Below are positions 5,009 through 5,118 of a DNA stretch of 5,118 bases, in pieces. Every line of letters starts with the position of its first letter. The stretch's first letter is position 1. A model generated the notes under the pieces. That model was given only the letters and a program-made list of their open reading frames with translations, ran no database searches and was not told where the DNA came from. The translations under genes and the position numbers were made by a program. The DNA comes from an archaeon (GTDB lineage: Archaea > Thermoproteota > Bathyarchaeia > TCS64): positions 1 through 5,118 of the forward strand of contig JAHLLU010000169.1 in NCBI GenBank assembly GCA_020444005.1. The letters are read 5' to 3'.

Positions 5009-5118
5009 GTGGAAAAACTGTCAGAACCCAAGAGTGCCAAGTGTCCCAGATGCGGGAATTCACATCTAATCAGTGATCTAGAGAACGGAGAGACCGTCTG
5101 CAGTAATTGTGGACTTGT
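5009..5118 (+). CDS. tfb: Transcription initiation factor B (TFB/TFIIB), N-terminal fragment
   Basis: Basal archaeal transcription factor that joins TBP at the TATA/BRE and recruits RNA polymerase through its N-terminal zinc ribbon. Only 36 codons are inside the window. The zinc ribbon is complete: CPRCG (12-16) and CSNCGL (31-36) with the ligands C12, C15, C31 and C34, and the intervening HLISDLENGETV is typical of TFB. The B-reader/linker and the two cyclin repeats lie beyond the right edge. An in-frame TAG sits immediately before the GTG at 5009, making GTG the only reasonable start. It has little leader complementarity beyond the GGTG that overlaps the start codon. Archaea often carry several tfb copies; this fragment cannot show which paralogue it is. 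Confidence 0.93.
   Translation, partial: MEKLSEPKSAKCPRCGNSHLISDLENGETVCSNCGL

Noticed and set aside
1..5118. CRISPR arrays, insertion sequences, tRNA/rRNA genes, phage or toxin-antitoxin modules
   Set aside because: I saw no regularly spaced repeats, transposase motifs, terminal repeats or cloverleaf-like segments; almost all sequence is accounted for by the seven genes and their short spacers.

Overview
The window comes from an archaeon. The evidence is the 5' end of a transcription factor B gene (zinc ribbon), an archaellin/type IV pilin-like gene with a class III signal peptide, archaeal TATA boxes placed for leadered and leaderless transcripts, and an archaeal-style arginyl-tRNA synthetase. 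The archaellin N-terminus resembles those of the TACK group (Bathyarchaeia-like), but that placement is only a low-confidence impression.

Layout. Positions 1-1548 (+) hold the 3' five-sixths of argS, whose N-terminal domain lies off the left edge. Its stop codon abuts the stop of a convergent family 4 uracil-DNA glycosylase gene (2139-1549, -). That gene overlaps by one base the end of a CaiB/Frc family III CoA-transferase gene (3332-2139, -), so the two probably form one transcription unit. Upstream on the same strand is a lone archaellin-like gene (4009-3386, -), followed by a T-tract that probably ends its transcript. A 127-bp divergent promoter region (4010-4136) separates it from a ModE-type winged-helix regulator (4137-4607, +). 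It contains two opposed TATA boxes and a perfect 7-bp inverted repeat between them, a good candidate operator. The regulator gene ends tail to tail with a small PadR-like winged-helix gene (4921-4604, -). The two stop codons overlap inside a short hairpin that has a T-run on the + side. The small regulator is divergent from tfb (5009 to the right edge, +) across an 87-bp spacer with a palindromic TATA box and a second small inverted repeat.

Function. Left to right the window mixes housekeeping genes (argS, udg), a CoA-transferase of unknown substrate, a surface filament subunit with a probable local regulator, and a basal transcription factor with a probable local regulator. I see no mobile element, CRISPR array, tRNA/rRNA gene or toxin-antitoxin pair, and no clear case for a new multigene system. 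The most unusual signals are the two divergent regulator/target arrangements and the abrupt switches in strand composition (A+C-rich versus G+T-rich) that occur inside intact genes rather than at gene ends.
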